DNA of 64,000 nucleotides from Pseudomonas sp. GM80 (lineage in GTDB: Bacteria > Pseudomonadota > Gammaproteobacteria > Pseudomonadales > Pseudomonadaceae): positions 1 through 64,000 of the forward strand of contig NZ_AKJD01000038.1 of assembly GCF_000282515.1 (NCBI RefSeq), read 5' to 3'. The notes below the pieces were generated by a model. It searched no databases. It saw only the letters and a list, made by a program, of their open reading frames with translations, and had not been told where the DNA came from. Numbering within the stretch: the stretch's first letter is position 1; each line of letters starts with the position of its first letter. Shown in pieces: positions 8,531 to 18,036 of the stretch. The position numbers and the translations under genes are program-made.

Positions 8531-10651
8531 TTAGAAACTCATGTCGACCTTGGTCCAGAGCGTGCGCCCCGGCTCATTGATCGCTTGCGGGTCGTTGGCC
8601 GGGTAGCCGAAGCCGGCGTTGCCCGCCAGGTTCAGATGTTCGGCGTAAGCCTTGCCGAACAGGTTGTCGACGCCGCTGCTGACCTTCCAGTGTTTGTTGA
8701 TCCGATAGGCACCGTTGAGTGAGAACACGCCGAAGCCCGAACTCTTGTCGTAATCCTTGCCGACCACGTTGCCCTTGTTCTGGTCGATGCGGTTTTGTGC
8801 GGCAACCACCCTCCACAGTGCGCCGGCGCTCCAGTTGTCTTCGGTATAGGTCAGACCGAAGCGTGCATCCAGCGGCGGCATCTGCGGCAGGGCTTTGCCA
8901 TCGCTGCTGTTTTTGCCCCAGGCGTATGCCAGGGTCGCATCGGCTTTCCAGTGATCGGTGAGTTTGTACGCGGCACCGAGTTCACCGCCCATGATTCGCG
9001 CGTCGATGTTCTCGGCGCGCGAGGTGCTCATGCCCATCATCCCGGGCGTGTAGTCGAAGAGGATGTAGTCGCGGACCACACCGACGTAGCCCGACGCCCA
9101 GGCTTCGAGTTCGGCGCTCTTGTAGTTCACGCCGAAATCCAGCTGCGTGGTTTTTTCCGGATTGATCGAATCGAACGCGTTGACCGATCCCGCCGGGCCG
9201 GACTTGGGCGAAAACAGCTCCCAGTAATCCGGGAAGCGCTGCGCGTGGCCTAACCCTGCATAAAGCGTGGTCGGGCTGTCGGCGAGGTCATGCTCGTAGC
9301 GGACGAAACCGCTGGGCAGGGTGTCGGCGCGGGTATTGTCGGCGGTCGGATTCGGTCGGCTCATCATTCCCGAGCCAGAGGTCTGCCGATAATCCTTGGC
9401 CGAAGCGCGGTCGACGCGGGCGCCAGTGATCAGGCGATCACGGTCGGCGGCGTACCAGGTCATCTCGCTGAACACGCCATAGTTATGGAAGTCGGCGTCC
9501 TTGGTGTACGGCTGATTCTTGTAAGTATCGATGCCCATGCCGCTGCGTTGACGGTGTTCGTTGGTCTGCGCATCGAGGCCGGTGATCAGTTGAATATCAG
9601 CCCAGCGCCAGGTCGCCTTGATCCGCGCGCCGAGGGTGCGGCGGTCGACGTTGGAGGCCATCGGTCCGGCCATCATGCCGGTGCCGGACGGTGTGCGCAG
9701 GGTGTAGTTGTCCATCACGTGGTCGGCGTAGTTGTAGTAGACCTGCGCTTCGAGTTTCTCCAGCACGTCAGTGATGTTGGATTTCTCGAAACGCAGGCCG
9801 AGGCTTTCGCGCAGGAACTGCGAACCGTCCATGCCGCGCCCGGCGTAGCGTGCTTCACCGTCGCCCTTGCCGGCGGTGAGTTCGATCAGGGTGTCGGCGT
9901 CCGGGGTCCAGCCGACGGCGACGTCGCCGTTCCACTTGTCGTAACGCGAGGCGACGATGTCGTTGTTGCCGTCGCGGTAGTCGTCGGAATGCGCGGTGTT
10001 GCCGATTACTCGCACGTAGCCCAACGGCCCGCCGGCAGCAGCATCGACGACTTTGTCGAAGCGTCCGTGAGAACCAGCCAGTACGCTGGCGTTCACTCGA
10101 GTACCGAGTTCGCCGAAGCTTTCCGGCTCGCGATCAAACAGCACCGTGCCCGCTGATGCGCCCGGACCCCAAAGCACGGTTTGCGGGCCTTTGATCACGG
10201 TGAGTTGGTCGTAGGTCTCCGGCGAGATGTACGAGGTCGGTGCGTCCATCCGACCCGGGCAGGCACCGAGCATCATGCTGCCGTTGGTAAGGATGTTCAG
10301 ACGTGAGCCGAACATGCCGCGCAGTACCGGATCGCCGTTGGTGCCGCCATTGCGCACCAGCGCGAAGCCCGGAATGGTCTTCAGATAATCACCGCCGTCA
10401 CTGGCCGGCACCGGTTGGCGCGGGTCCTTGGGATTGGTGACGATGGTCAGTGGTGAGCTCGGCGCGATCGCGGTGATCACCGTCGGGCTCAGTTCTTCGT
10501 TGTGGCCGGCGTGGTCGTCGGCCAGCACCAGCGGGGACAGCAGGACGCCGCAAAGGACGGCGGTAGCGTGCCTGAAACGAATCCGCGATTCGTTCAAAGC
10601 GAAGGACGCCGGGGCAGAACCCGAGCGTGGAACAGCAGCAAACCTGGACAT
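8531..10651 (-). CDS. oprC: TonB-dependent copper receptor OprC
   Basis: A 706-residue outer-membrane receptor. The N-terminus has a signal region ending near LVLADDHAGH, a plug domain (LKTIPGFALVRNGG; TVIKGPQTVLWGPGASAGTV), and a beta-barrel ending in Phe (KVDMSF). The copper-binding residues described for P. aeruginosa OprC appear conserved: a CPGRM motif (Cys and Met, about residues 131 and 135) and an HVM motif (His and Met, about residues 311 and 313). It imports copper across the outer membrane. I chose the ATG at 10651, which has a GGAA ahead of it; the ATG at 10663 lacks a clear ribosome-binding site. Neighbours on both sides are copper-related. Confidence 0.93.
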   Translation of the reverse strand: MSRFAAVPRSGSAPASFALNESRIRFRHATAVLCGVLLSPLVLADDHAGHNEELSPTVITAIAPSSPLTIVTNPKDPRQPVPASDGGDYLKTIPGFALVRNGGTNGDPVLRGMFGSRLNILTNGSMMLGACPGRMDAPTSYISPETYDQLTVIKGPQTVLWGPGASAGTVLFDREPESFGELGTRVNASVLAGSHGRFDKVVDAAAGGPLGYVRVIGNTAHSDDYRDGNNDIVASRYDKWNGDVAVGWTPDADTLIELTAGKGDGEARYAGRGMDGSQFLRESLGLRFEKSNITDVLEKLEAQVYYNYADHVMDNYTLRTPSGTGMMAGPMASNVDRRTLGARIKATWRWADIQLITGLDAQTNEHRQRSGMGIDTYKNQPYTKDADFHNYGVFSEMTWYAADRDRLITGARVDRASAKDYRQTSGSGMMSRPNPTADNTRADTLPSGFVRYEHDLADSPTTLYAGLGHAQRFPDYWELFSPKSGPAGSVNAFDSINPEKTTQLDFGVNYKSAELEAWASGYVGVVRDYILFDYTPGMMGMSTSRAENIDARIMGGELGAAYKLTDHWKADATLAYAWGKNSSDGKALPQMPPLDARFGLTYTEDNWSAGALWRVVAAQNRIDQNKGNVVGKDYDKSSGFGVFSLNGAYRINKHWKVSSGVDNLFGKAYAEHLNLAGNAGFGYPANDPQAINEPGRTLWTKVDMSF

Positions 10652-10735
10652 GACAATTTCCATCAAACAGTCGTAAACGACACGGCCGGCAGCCTGAAGC
10701 TGTCTTCTCAACCGTGTGCAATCAAAGGTGCGTGT

Positions 10736-11182
10736 TTACGCGGCGATGGGCGGGGCGCGGGTGCGGGCGCCGGGGAAGAAGGTCTGCCGGGCGTGGCCCA
10801 GGCGGGGGGAGGGTGGGGTGAAGGTGTTCAGCGGCGCAATATTGAAGGCAACGAAATCGCCGCCACCGGTCAGCGCCGGGCAGTTGAACAGCAGGCTGCA
10901 ATAGCCGCACTTTTCCCACAGCACGTGGTGCGAGGATTGCGGCGGGCAGTGTTCGGCATTTGGTTTCGCGTCATGGCCACTGTGATCCATGCCCGGCATG
11001 GCCATCGACATGTCCATGCTCATCGGCATGGAGGTCGAGGCGTGCCGATCCATCGGCATCGACTGAGAAATCAGTGGGCCGATGAAGATCATCAACATGG
11101 CGAACAGGGCGATCCAGCTGCCGCGAGTCAGCGTTTCAGTCTGACAGCGTTGCAGTGGCGGCCTGGCGCTCAGCGGGCGCAT
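10736..11182 (-). CDS. DUF2946 family protein, Met/His-rich
   Basis: A 148-residue protein of the DUF2946 type found beside copper receptors. It has one N-terminal membrane helix (WIALFAMLMIFIGPLISQ), then a stretch very rich in Met and His (MPMSMDMSMAMPGMDHSGHD), and a conserved pair of cysteines in WEKCGYCSLLFNCP. The composition strongly suggests periplasmic copper binding. It lies between the PCu(A)C chaperone gene and oprC on the same strand, and a second DUF2946 gene is on the other side of the chaperone. Function is inferred from composition and context. Confidence 0.8.
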   Translation of the reverse strand: MRPLSARPPLQRCQTETLTRGSWIALFAMLMIFIGPLISQSMPMDRHASTSMPMSMDMSMAMPGMDHSGHDAKPNAEHCPPQSSHHVLWEKCGYCSLLFNCPALTGGGDFVAFNIAPLNTFTPPSPRLGHARQTFFPGARTRAPPIAA

Positions 11183-11203
11183 GGGCGGAGTCTGCCGGAG
11201 GGC

Positions 11204-11683
11204 TTACTGAGCGTGCGCGTGAGCCTGCGTGGTTTCCGGCGGTTTCTTCTGCACCGAGACTTCGACGGTGACGTCACCGGCCTTCTCGAAGTGCAGGGTC
11301 AGCGGGAAGCGTTTGCCGTCGCTGAGCAGGCTGCGATCGGTCGGGTTGAGCAGCATCACGTGATAGGCCATCGGCGCAAACGTCACGTTGCCGCCGGCCG
11401 GGATTTCCACGCTCGGCACTTGCTGCATCTTCATCAGATCGCCCTGCATCACGTGTTCGTGCAGTTGCGCCTCTGCAGCGATGGGCGAGTCGACGCTGAG
11501 CAGGCGGTCGTTCGTCTTGCCGGCGTTGTGAATGATGAAATAGGCAGCAACGGTTGGCGCGTTCGGCGGCAACTCTTGCGACCACGGGTGGGCGATCTCA
11601 AGTTCGCCGGCCTTGTATTCGTGAGCATGGGCAAAGCACGCCGGCAGCAGCAGCGCAGCGATTACGATGAATTTGTTCAACAT
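11204..11683 (-). CDS. PCu(A)C-type periplasmic copper chaperone
   Basis: A 159-residue secreted protein with signal peptide (cleavage near ACFAHA-HE). It carries the full family motif H-x10-M-x21-H-x-M: His75, Met86, His108 and Met110. Such proteins bind Cu(I) in the periplasm and hand it to cytochrome oxidase assembly or other acceptors. It also has a His-rich C-terminal tail (QAHAHAQ). The ATG at 11683 has a GGAG site. It sits between two DUF2946 genes in the copper cluster. Confidence 0.92.
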   Translation of the reverse strand: MLNKFIVIAALLLPACFAHAHEYKAGELEIAHPWSQELPPNAPTVAAYFIIHNAGKTNDRLLSVDSPIAAEAQLHEHVMQGDLMKMQQVPSVEIPAGGNVTFAPMAYHVMLLNPTDRSLLSDGKRFPLTLHFEKAGDVTVEVSVQKKPPETTQAHAHAQ

Positions 11684-11731
11684 GGCAGTTCTCCAGAACG
11701 ATTTGAAACGCAGGTCAATTGCGCGAACAAA

Positions 11732-12130
11732 TCAAACCAGAGGGGAGGCGCGGGGATTGAGGCTCGGCCATTGCTGGCGCGGCGTGGGTGTTTGCAGCAA
11801 GGCGGGCGCGACGCTGCGATTGCTTTCGTAGCGGGCGAAATACAGCTGCGGCGAATGCCCCGGCAGCGCCACCAATGGCGCCGAGCCCGAGCAGCACCAG
11901 CAATGCTGCATGTTCGAATGCGTGTCGTTGCCCGGGGCTTTTTGCTCGGTGGTGCCGATGTTGATCGCCACCATCTTCGTCCCGCTGCCGGTGCAGAAAC
12001 TGCTCCAGAGCAATTGCTCGGCCGGTGAACTGGCCGCCTGCGCCATCGCCCCGGTCATCGGCATGGCGAGCATGTTGAACAGCACTGCAAAGCAGGCGAT
12101 CCAGGCAATTGCTAGCCGGTGTCGGTTCAT
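11732..12130 (-). CDS. DUF2946 family protein
   Basis: A 132-residue DUF2946 protein and first gene of the copper cluster. It has an N-terminal signal or anchor helix (LAIAWIACFAVLFNMLAMP) and the conserved HCWCCSG cysteine cluster near residue 80. It lacks the long Met-rich stretch of its paralogue at 10736-11182. It is probably a periplasmic or membrane-anchored copper-binding accessory protein; this is inferred from neighbours and cysteines. Confidence 0.8.
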   Translation of the reverse strand: MNRHRLAIAWIACFAVLFNMLAMPMTGAMAQAASSPAEQLLWSSFCTGSGTKMVAINIGTTEQKAPGNDTHSNMQHCWCCSGSAPLVALPGHSPQLYFARYESNRSVAPALLQTPTPRQQWPSLNPRASPLV

Positions 12131-12152
12131 GGGACAGATCCATTGGGTGGGC

Positions 12153-12180
12153 GATCAGGCGCGGGCTATTTAGCCTGATC
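12153..12180. promoter_or_regulatory. Inverted repeat in the leader of the copper cluster
   Basis: GATCAGGC (12153-12160) and GCCTGATC (12173-12180) are perfect 8-base inverted arms 12 bases apart, 23 bases before the first copper-cluster ATG and downstream of the antitoxin gene. There is no U-run for a classical terminator, so it may be an operator, a leader hairpin or chance. Confidence 0.3.
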
Positions 12181-12243
12181 AGGGCCGATAAGTAAAAAAG
12201 CGTCGTGCGGTTTGGTGTCGCAGCGAACTCGTCAATTACTCAC

Positions 12244-12567
12244 TCAATTCGCGGGTACGGCATGAACTTGCATATCTACACCAAGCGTAGCGCGGATTAC
12301 CGAAAATATTTTGGCCAAGTTATCCATGCTCGGATTGCCTTTGGCTGAAAGCATTCGATGCAAGCTTTTACTCGGTTTTTCGGTCTCCCTTGCGAGCTCC
12401 TCGAAGCCGACAGTCGCATTGACGAGATCGCGCAGAATTATTCTGGCCATTTCTGGCTCGCCATTCAGGAACAGAGTCGCGGCCTCATCCAGTAATGCTT
12501 GAGCAAACTCCGGATCACGTTGGGCGCGTTCTGCGATTGAATGTTTGTAGCTACGAGTGAGAACCAT
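12244..12567 (-). CDS. Antitoxin of HI1420 type (helix-turn-helix)
   Basis: A 107-residue DNA-binding antitoxin of the downstream HI1420-like (HigA-related) family. The helix-turn-helix is around residues 55-95 (FEELARETEKPSKSLHRML; NPSMDNLAKIFSVI). It is expected to neutralise the adjacent toxin and repress the operon. I chose the ATG at 12567, which has an excellent GGAGGT site, over a TTG one codon upstream. It starts 3 bases after the toxin stop; toxin-first order is typical of HI1419/HI1420 and HigBA pairs. Confidence 0.87.
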   Translation of the reverse strand: MVLTRSYKHSIAERAQRDPEFAQALLDEAATLFLNGEPEMARIILRDLVNATVGFEELARETEKPSKSLHRMLSAKGNPSMDNLAKIFSVIRATLGVDMQVHAVPAN

Positions 12568-12570
12568 CAA

Positions 12571-12927
12571 TTACCTCCGGTTCTGTTCAGCTTTTTTTCG
12601 AATTCGGAATTCGGCTATCAAGGCTTTCGCCTGTTTGATGTCTTTCTTTTGAGTCGATTTGTCGCCGCCACCAAACAAAATGATCAGACGTTTTCCTTCT
12701 TGTATGAGGTAGATCCGGTACCCTGGCCCCCAATTGATTTTGTATTCACCCAAGCCATCGAACCATTTGATATTGGAAGTATTGCCCAATTCCAACCTGA
12801 CCATGGCATTTGAGACCTTCAGTGCAGCCTGCACGCTCAAAGTGGAGATCCACCGACCAAATGGGCTTGATTCGTCTTCTTGTAGATATTCTTCGAGTGT
12901 GATCACGGCTAGCCCTGAAGGTAACAA
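12571..12927 (-). CDS. Toxin of HI1419 type (RelE/ParE superfamily)
   Basis: A 118-residue protein of the upstream HI1419-like addiction-module killer family. Typical segments are the beta-strand VITLEEYL, the AMVRLELGNTSNIKWF helix region, GPGYRIYLIQEG, and the signature LFGGGDKSTQKKDI. Relatives cleave mRNA at the ribosome or block gyrase; which applies here cannot be told. The start is uncertain: TTG at 12927 keeps the whole first strand, while GTG at 12906 has AGGG upstream and would give 111 residues. Confidence 0.85.
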   Translation of the reverse strand: MLPSGLAVITLEEYLQEDESSPFGRWISTLSVQAALKVSNAMVRLELGNTSNIKWFDGLGEYKINWGPGYRIYLIQEGKRLIILFGGGDKSTQKKDIKQAKALIAEFRIRKKAEQNRR

Positions 12928-12962
12928 ATAGGTTACTTATCATGCAAGCAGTGGATCTTGCC

Positions 12963-13688
12963 CTATGAGTTGAACTCCGCCAACGCAGCAACTGTTTCTT
13001 GAAGCGACAGAAACTCCCGATCAACCCCCGGCAACTCCGGCCGCTTCAACACAATCACCGGCACCCCACGTTCGCGCGCCACTTCCAGCTTCGGCTCGGT
13101 CGCGGTGCTGCCGCTGTTCTTGCTGATCAACACATCGATCTGCCGCCGCTCGAACAGCGCTCGCTCATCCTCAAGCAGAAACGGCCCACGCGCGCCGATG
13201 ACTTCGCAGCGTTGGTTGCCGGGGTAGACGTCGAGGGCGCGCAGGGTCCAGAACTGGTCTGCAGGGATTTCGTCGAGGTGTTGCAGCGGTTCGCGGCCAA
13301 GGGTGAAAAGCGGCCGGCGGAAAGGTGTGAGGGCCGTGATCAGTTCGGCCCAGTCGCTGACTTCGCGCCAGTCATCACCGGGCTGCGGCTGCCAGGCCGG
13401 ACGGCGCAGGGCCCAGCAAGGGATGCCAGTCAGTTGTGCGGCGCTCGCAGCGTTCTGGCTGATTTGCGCGGCATAGGGATGTGTGGCATCGAGCAGCAGG
13501 TCGATGCCTTCGTCACGAATGAACTGCGCCAGACCTTCGGCGCCACCGTAGCCACCGACGCGCACCTGACAGGTCAGATCCGTCGGTACCCGGCCAACGC
13601 CCGCCAAGCTATAGATATGTTCCGGCCCGAGCGTGCGAGCAATCGCCAGCGCTTCCGTGACGCCGCCCAGCAGCAGAATCCGCTTCAT
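12963..13688 (-). CDS. cobK: Precorrin-6A reductase CobK
   Basis: A 241-residue NADPH-dependent reductase that converts precorrin-6A to 6B (dihydro form) in cobalamin synthesis. The N-terminal [14 protein letters not shown] nucleotide-binding loop, [13 protein letters not shown] and the C-terminal [15 protein letters not shown] segments are characteristic. Its ATG overlaps the cbiD stop, so it is the third gene of cobL-cbiD-cobK read on the minus strand. Confidence 0.94.
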   Translation of the reverse strand: MKRILLLGGVTEALAIARTLGPEHIYSLAGVGRVPTDLTCQVRVGGYGGAEGLAQFIRDEGIDLLLDATHPYAAQISQNAASAAQLTGIPCWALRRPAWQPQPGDDWREVSDWAELITALTPFRRPLFTLGREPLQHLDEIPADQFWTLRALDVYPGNQRCEVIGARGPFLLEDERALFERRQIDVLISKNSGSTATEPKLEVARERGVPVIVLKRPELPGVDREFLSLQETVAALAEFNS

Positions 13689-14782
13689 GCAAAACCTCCG
13701 GCATGCCCGACAATGCCGCCCTGACGATCAATCGCAAACACCTCGACCTGCACCTGCGCCGGCACCACGCTGCGGGCGAAATTCAACGCATGGCGACAGA
13801 CCTCATCGCCGAGCGCGATCCCCGCCGCACTGGCCATCGCCAACGCTTGCTGACTGGTATTGGCTTCACGAATGCCTAGCTGCAACGCCTCATCGGCGCC
13901 AATCGCGGCGGACCACTCCGCCAGTTGTGGCAAATCGATACTCGAATGCCGCGAATGCAGATCCATGTGCCCGGCGGCCAGTTTGCTGATCTTGCCGAAG
14001 CCGCCGCACAGGCTGAGTTTATCCACAGGTACTTTGCGTAAATGCTTGAGCACCGCGCCGACGAAGTCGCCCATTTCGATCAGGGCGATTTCCGGCATAT
14101 CGTAGACCCGACGCATGGTGTCTTCACTGGCGTTGCCGGTGCAGGCGGCGATGTGCAAGTAACCGTTGGTTTTCGCCACATCGATGCCCTGATGAATCGA
14201 GGCGATGTACGCCGCGCAGGAGAACGGCCGGACGATGCCGCTGGTGCCGAGGATCGACAGCCCGCCAAGAATGCCCAGACGCGGGTTCATGGTTTTCAGT
14301 GCCAGCGCTTCGCCGCCCTCGACGTTGACCGTGACGTCGAAACCGCCGGCATAACCGGTCTCGGCGGCGAGCAGTGTCAGGTGATCGCTGATCATTTTGC
14401 GTGGCACCGGATTGATCGCCGGCTCACCGACGCCGAGCACCAGTCCCGGCCGGGTCACGGTGCCCACGCCGGCACCGGCATTGAAGCGAATGCCCGGCTC
14501 GGCTATCAGCCGTACCCGCGAATAGAGCAGGGCGCCGTGGGTCACATCGGGATCGTCGCCGGCATCCTTGATCGTGCCGGCCTCGGCACCGTCCTCGGTC
14601 AATCGGCAGAACTCCAGGCGCATCTGCACCTGCTTGCCTTTGGGCAAGACAATTTGCACGGCATCGGCCGACAGCCCACCGAGCAACAGGCGTGCGGCGG
14701 CGAGGCTGGTGGCGGTGGCGCAACTGCCGGTGGTCAGGCCGCTGCGCAGAGGCGCGGGTTGTTCGGCGGTTTCGTCACGCAT
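13685..14782 (-). CDS. cbiD: C1-methyltransferase CbiD (cobalt-precorrin-5B type)
   Basis: A 365-residue CbiD protein, the C1 methyltransferase that acts at ring contraction in corrin synthesis. The N-terminal [12 protein letters not shown] motif and the [18 protein letters not shown] and [13 protein letters not shown] segments identify it. I chose the ATG at 14782 (MRDETAEQP) because the protein then starts at the family's usual place and overlaps the cobL stop by 8 bases. CbiD belongs to the oxygen-independent route, yet the neighbours are aerobic cob genes. No cobF is present, so CbiD probably takes CobF's step, as in P. aeruginosa. Confidence 0.94.
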   Translation of the reverse strand: MRDETAEQPAPLRSGLTTGSCATATSLAAARLLLGGLSADAVQIVLPKGKQVQMRLEFCRLTEDGAEAGTIKDAGDDPDVTHGALLYSRVRLIAEPGIRFNAGAGVGTVTRPGLVLGVGEPAINPVPRKMISDHLTLLAAETGYAGGFDVTVNVEGGEALALKTMNPRLGILGGLSILGTSGIVRPFSCAAYIASIHQGIDVAKTNGYLHIAACTGNASEDTMRRVYDMPEIALIEMGDFVGAVLKHLRKVPVDKLSLCGGFGKISKLAAGHMDLHSRHSSIDLPQLAEWSAAIGADEALQLGIREANTSQQALAMASAAGIALGDEVCRHALNFARSVVPAQVQVEVFAIDRQGGIVGHAGGFA

Positions 14783-15986
14783 CGAGGGGTTTGACCAGAT
14801 CGAGCAGGGTGATCGGCAACGCCTGACGCCAAGTGTCAAACTCGCCGAGCGGCTGCGCCTGGGCAACATGGATGCGCGTCAGCTCGCCACCGTAACGTTC
14901 ACGCCAGCTCATCAGGGTGACTTCGCTTTGCAGGGTCACCGCGTTGGCGACCAGTCGGCCACCGGGTTTGAGGTGTTCCCAGCAAGTTTCGAAGACTCCT
15001 TCACGGGTCACGCCGCCGCCAATGAAAATCGCGTCCGGGCGCTCCAGTCCGGCCAATGCCTGCGGGGCCTTGCCGCGAATCAGCTGCAGGCCGGGCACGC
15101 CCAGCGCATCGCGGTTATGCTCGATCAATTGCTGACGGCCATCATCGGCTTCGATGGCCAAGGCGCGGCAACTGGGGTGTGCGCGCATCCACTCGATGCC
15201 GATCGAACCGCTGCCGGCGCCGACATCCCAGAGCAGTTCGCCGGGTCTCGGGGCGAGGCGGGCGAGGGTGATGGCGCGCACGTCGCGCTTGGTCAGTTGG
15301 CCGTCATGCTGGAATGCCGAGTCGGGCAGCCCGGCGAGGCGCGACAGGCCGCCAATGCCGGAATCGGCCAGGCATTCGATGGAGATCACATTGAGATCGG
15401 CAATCAACGGGTCATTCCAATCGGATGCTGTAGCGTCGACGCGACGCTCGGCGCTGCCTCCCAAATGTTCCAGCACGCTCAGGCGACTCGAACCGAAACC
15501 GCGCTCGCGGAGCAATTGCGCAACCGCCGCCGGGCTCTGACCGTCGTTGCTCAGCAACAACAGCCGCACGCCACTGAACAATTGGGCATTGAGCGCGGCC
15601 AGTGGTCGGGCCACCAGCGACAGCGTCACCACGTCCTGCAACGGCCAGCCGAGACGTGCGGCGGCCAGTGAGCAGGACGACGGTGCCGGCAGAATCAGCA
15701 TCTCCTCGCTCGGCACCTGGCGGGCAAGGCTGGCACCGACGCCGTAGAACATCGGGTCACCACTGGCCAGCACGCACACCGCTTCGCCACGTTGCTCCAG
15801 CACCGGCGCGAGAGAGAACGGGCTCGGCCACAACTGCCGCTCGCCGCGAATACACACCGGCAGCAAATCCAGTTGACGCTGGCCACCGACGATCCGCGAG
15901 GCGCCCATCAGGGCACGCCGGGCGTTTTTGCCCAGGCCCTTGAAGCCGTCTTCACCGATTCCCACTACCGTCAGCCAGGGTGACAT
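14775..15986 (-). CDS. cobL: Precorrin-6Y C5,15-methyltransferase (decarboxylating) CobL
   Basis: A 403-residue fusion of a CbiE-like C5 methyltransferase (residues 1-200; [13 protein letters not shown]) and a CbiT-like C15 methyltransferase/decarboxylase (residues 215-400; [18 protein letters not shown]). It methylates C5 and C15 and removes the acetate carboxyl at C12. It is the first gene of the leftward cob operon and is divergent from cobG. Confidence 0.95.
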   Translation of the reverse strand: MSPWLTVVGIGEDGFKGLGKNARRALMGASRIVGGQRQLDLLPVCIRGERQLWPSPFSLAPVLEQRGEAVCVLASGDPMFYGVGASLARQVPSEEMLILPAPSSCSLAAARLGWPLQDVVTLSLVARPLAALNAQLFSGVRLLLLSNDGQSPAAVAQLLRERGFGSSRLSVLEHLGGSAERRVDATASDWNDPLIADLNVISIECLADSGIGGLSRLAGLPDSAFQHDGQLTKRDVRAITLARLAPRPGELLWDVGAGSGSIGIEWMRAHPSCRALAIEADDGRQQLIEHNRDALGVPGLQLIRGKAPQALAGLERPDAIFIGGGVTREGVFETCWEHLKPGGRLVANAVTLQSEVTLMSWRERYGGELTRIHVAQAQPLGEFDTWRQALPITLLDLVKPLDA

Positions 15987-16118
15987 CTATATTCCTCTAA
16001 ACACGCCGTTCCGACGGGCAGACTTTTCATGCCACCGGACAAAGCAGGCATAATACCGCGCCTTCGCCCGCGAAGCGCCTTTCCCACGCAGCCGGTCCGC
16101 CCCTTGAACGAACGCCCG

Positions 16119-17417
16119 ATGTCCACCGCCTTACGCCCCTCGGCCTGCCCGGGGTTGCTGCGTATCGTCCAGGCGCTGGATGGCGGCATCTGCCGGATCA
16201 AGCTCAATGGCGGCTCGATCAGCGCCGATCAGGCTGACGCGGTGGCCGAGGCCGCCGAGCAGTTTGCTGGCGGGGCCATTGAGGCAACCAACCGGGCCAA
16301 TCTGCAGATTCGCGGGATCGGTGAGCAATCCGCTGCGCTGATCGAGCGTCTGCTCGCCGCCGGGCTCGGCCCGCGCACCGCCGCCGGTGATGACGTGCGT
16401 AACCTGATGCTCAGCCCGGCCGCCGGCATCGATCGGCAGATGCGCGTCGATACCCGCGCACTGGCCGAGCAGATCCTCGACACCTTGCAAAGCCATCCAC
16501 GCTTTCATGAGTTGAGCGCAAAATTCGCCGTGCAACTGGACGGCGGCGAAGCGCTGGCGATGCTCGAACATCCGCATGACCTGTGGTTGTCGGCGTTCGA
16601 GCGCGACGGTGAACGATTGTGGGCGTTTGGCCTGGCCGGATGCCCGACAGATCGCGCCATCGGTGCGGTGGCGGCGGACCACGGCCATGCGCTGGTGGTC
16701 GCTGTGCTGGAGTTGTTCCTGCAACTGGCCCGCCCCGAGCAAACACGGATGCGGCATTTGCTCGATGAACGGCCGATGCCGGCCTTTCTCGACACACTGA
16801 AAACGCGCTTGCCGATCAAGCTGATCGGCGATTGGCAGCGCTGCGCCGTTGCGCAAGATCTGCACATTGGCGTTCATCCGCAAAATACCTCGGGGCGGGT
16901 GTACATCGGCGCCGTGCCAGCGCTCGGGCGTCTTCATCCGGCGATGTTGCGCGCGGCGGCGCAACTGGCTCGCCAGTATGGTGACGGCAGCCTGCGCTTC
17001 ACCCCATGGCAAAGCCTGCTGCTGCCGAATGTTGAAACGGCCGACGCGGCGACTGTGCTTGAGGCGCTTGAACAGTCGAACCTGCTGACCCGCACCAGCG
17101 AACCGCTGACCCGTCTGATCGCCTGCACCGGTGCCAGCGGATGCGGCAAAGGCCTCGCTGACACCAAACAGGACGCGCGCCATTTGGCCACGCTGTTGCC
17201 ATCGGGCGTCAGTGTGCACCTGAGCGGTTGCCCGCGTTCCTGTGCTGCCGCCCATCGTGCACCGGTGACCCTGCTGGCGGTCAGCCCCGGTCATTACGAC
17301 CTCTATTTTCGCGATGCAACGCAGCCGGGTTTCGGCGCGCTGCACGCACGCAACCTTACTATTGAAGCGGCCGCGATATTGCTCGACGTCCGCGCTCGGA
17401 GCCCCCTTGATGCTTGA
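16119..17417 (+). CDS. cobG: Precorrin-3B synthase CobG
   Basis: A 432-residue protein of the nitrite/sulfite reductase superfamily. CobG is an Fe-S monooxygenase that uses O2 to make the hydroxylactone of precorrin-3B, the hallmark of the aerobic route. The [4Fe-4S]/sirohaem-type cysteine pattern is present: CTGASGC (C-x5-C) and CPRSC (C-x3-C) near residues 330-380. I chose the ATG at 16119 (MSTALRPSACPG), where family similarity begins, rather than an ATG 90 bases upstream. It opens the rightward operon cobG-cobH-cobI-cobJ. Confidence 0.94.
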   Translation: MSTALRPSACPGLLRIVQALDGGICRIKLNGGSISADQADAVAEAAEQFAGGAIEATNRANLQIRGIGEQSAALIERLLAAGLGPRTAAGDDVRNLMLSPAAGIDRQMRVDTRALAEQILDTLQSHPRFHELSAKFAVQLDGGEALAMLEHPHDLWLSAFERDGERLWAFGLAGCPTDRAIGAVAADHGHALVVAVLELFLQLARPEQTRMRHLLDERPMPAFLDTLKTRLPIKLIGDWQRCAVAQDLHIGVHPQNTSGRVYIGAVPALGRLHPAMLRAAAQLARQYGDGSLRFTPWQSLLLPNVETADAATVLEALEQSNLLTRTSEPLTRLIACTGASGCGKGLADTKQDARHLATLLPSGVSVHLSGCPRSCAAAHRAPVTLLAVSPGHYDLYFRDATQPGFGALHARNLTIEAAAILLDVRARSPLDA

Positions 17418-18036
17418 TTACATCCGCGACGGTCAGGAGATCTATCGCAACTCCTTCGCGATCATTCGCAGCGAGGCCAATCTCGCGCGAATCCCGGCCG
17501 ATCTGGAAAAACTCGCGGTGCGGGTGATCCACGCCTGCGGCATGGTCGAGGCCATTGACGGTCTGCAATTTTCCGAAGGTGCCGGCAAGGCCGGGCGCGA
17601 GGCGCTCGCCGCTGGCGCGCCGATCCTCTGCGATGCGCGGATGGTTTCCGAAGGCGTGACCCGTGCGCGTCTGCCGGCCAACAACCCAGTGATCTGCACC
17701 CTGCGCGACGACAGCGTGCCGGAACTTGCGCGTGAACTGGGCAACACTCGTTCCGCCGCCGCACTGGAGCTCTGGCGTCCGCACCTGGAAGGCAGCGTTG
17801 TGGTGATCGGCAACGCGCCGACCGCGCTGTTTTACCTGCTGGAAATGCTCGATGCCGGCGCACCGAAACCGGCGCTGATCCTCGGCTTCCCGGTGGGCTT
17901 CGTCGGCGCTGCCGAATCGAAAGCGGCACTGGCCGCCGACAGCCGCGGCGTGCCGTTCGTGATCATGCAAGGCCGCCTCGGTGGCAGCGCCATGGCTGCG
18001 GCTGCCGTCAACGCCCTCGCCACGGAGATCGAATGA
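17410..18036 (+). CDS. cobH: Precorrin-8X methylmutase CobH
   Basis: A 208-residue CobH/CbiC protein that moves a methyl group from C11 to C12 to form hydrogenobyrinate. The catalytic histidine lies in [10 protein letters not shown] near residue 43, and the family segments [10 protein letters not shown] and [13 protein letters not shown] are present. The ATG at 17410 overlaps the cobG stop by 8 bases; in-frame sequence upstream of it lies inside cobG and has no family similarity. Confidence 0.95.
   Translation: MLDYIRDGQEIYRNSFAIIRSEANLARIPADLEKLAVRVIHACGMVEAIDGLQFSEGAGKAGREALAAGAPILCDARMVSEGVTRARLPANNPVICTLRDDSVPELARELGNTRSAAALELWRPHLEGSVVVIGNAPTALFYLLEMLDAGAPKPALILGFPVGFVGAAESKAALAADSRGVPFVIMQGRLGGSAMAAAAVNALATEIE

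Noticed and set aside
15987..16118. Cobalamin riboswitch between cobL and cobG
   Set aside because: The 130-base divergent gap is too short for two leaders and no B12-box-like sequence was seen.
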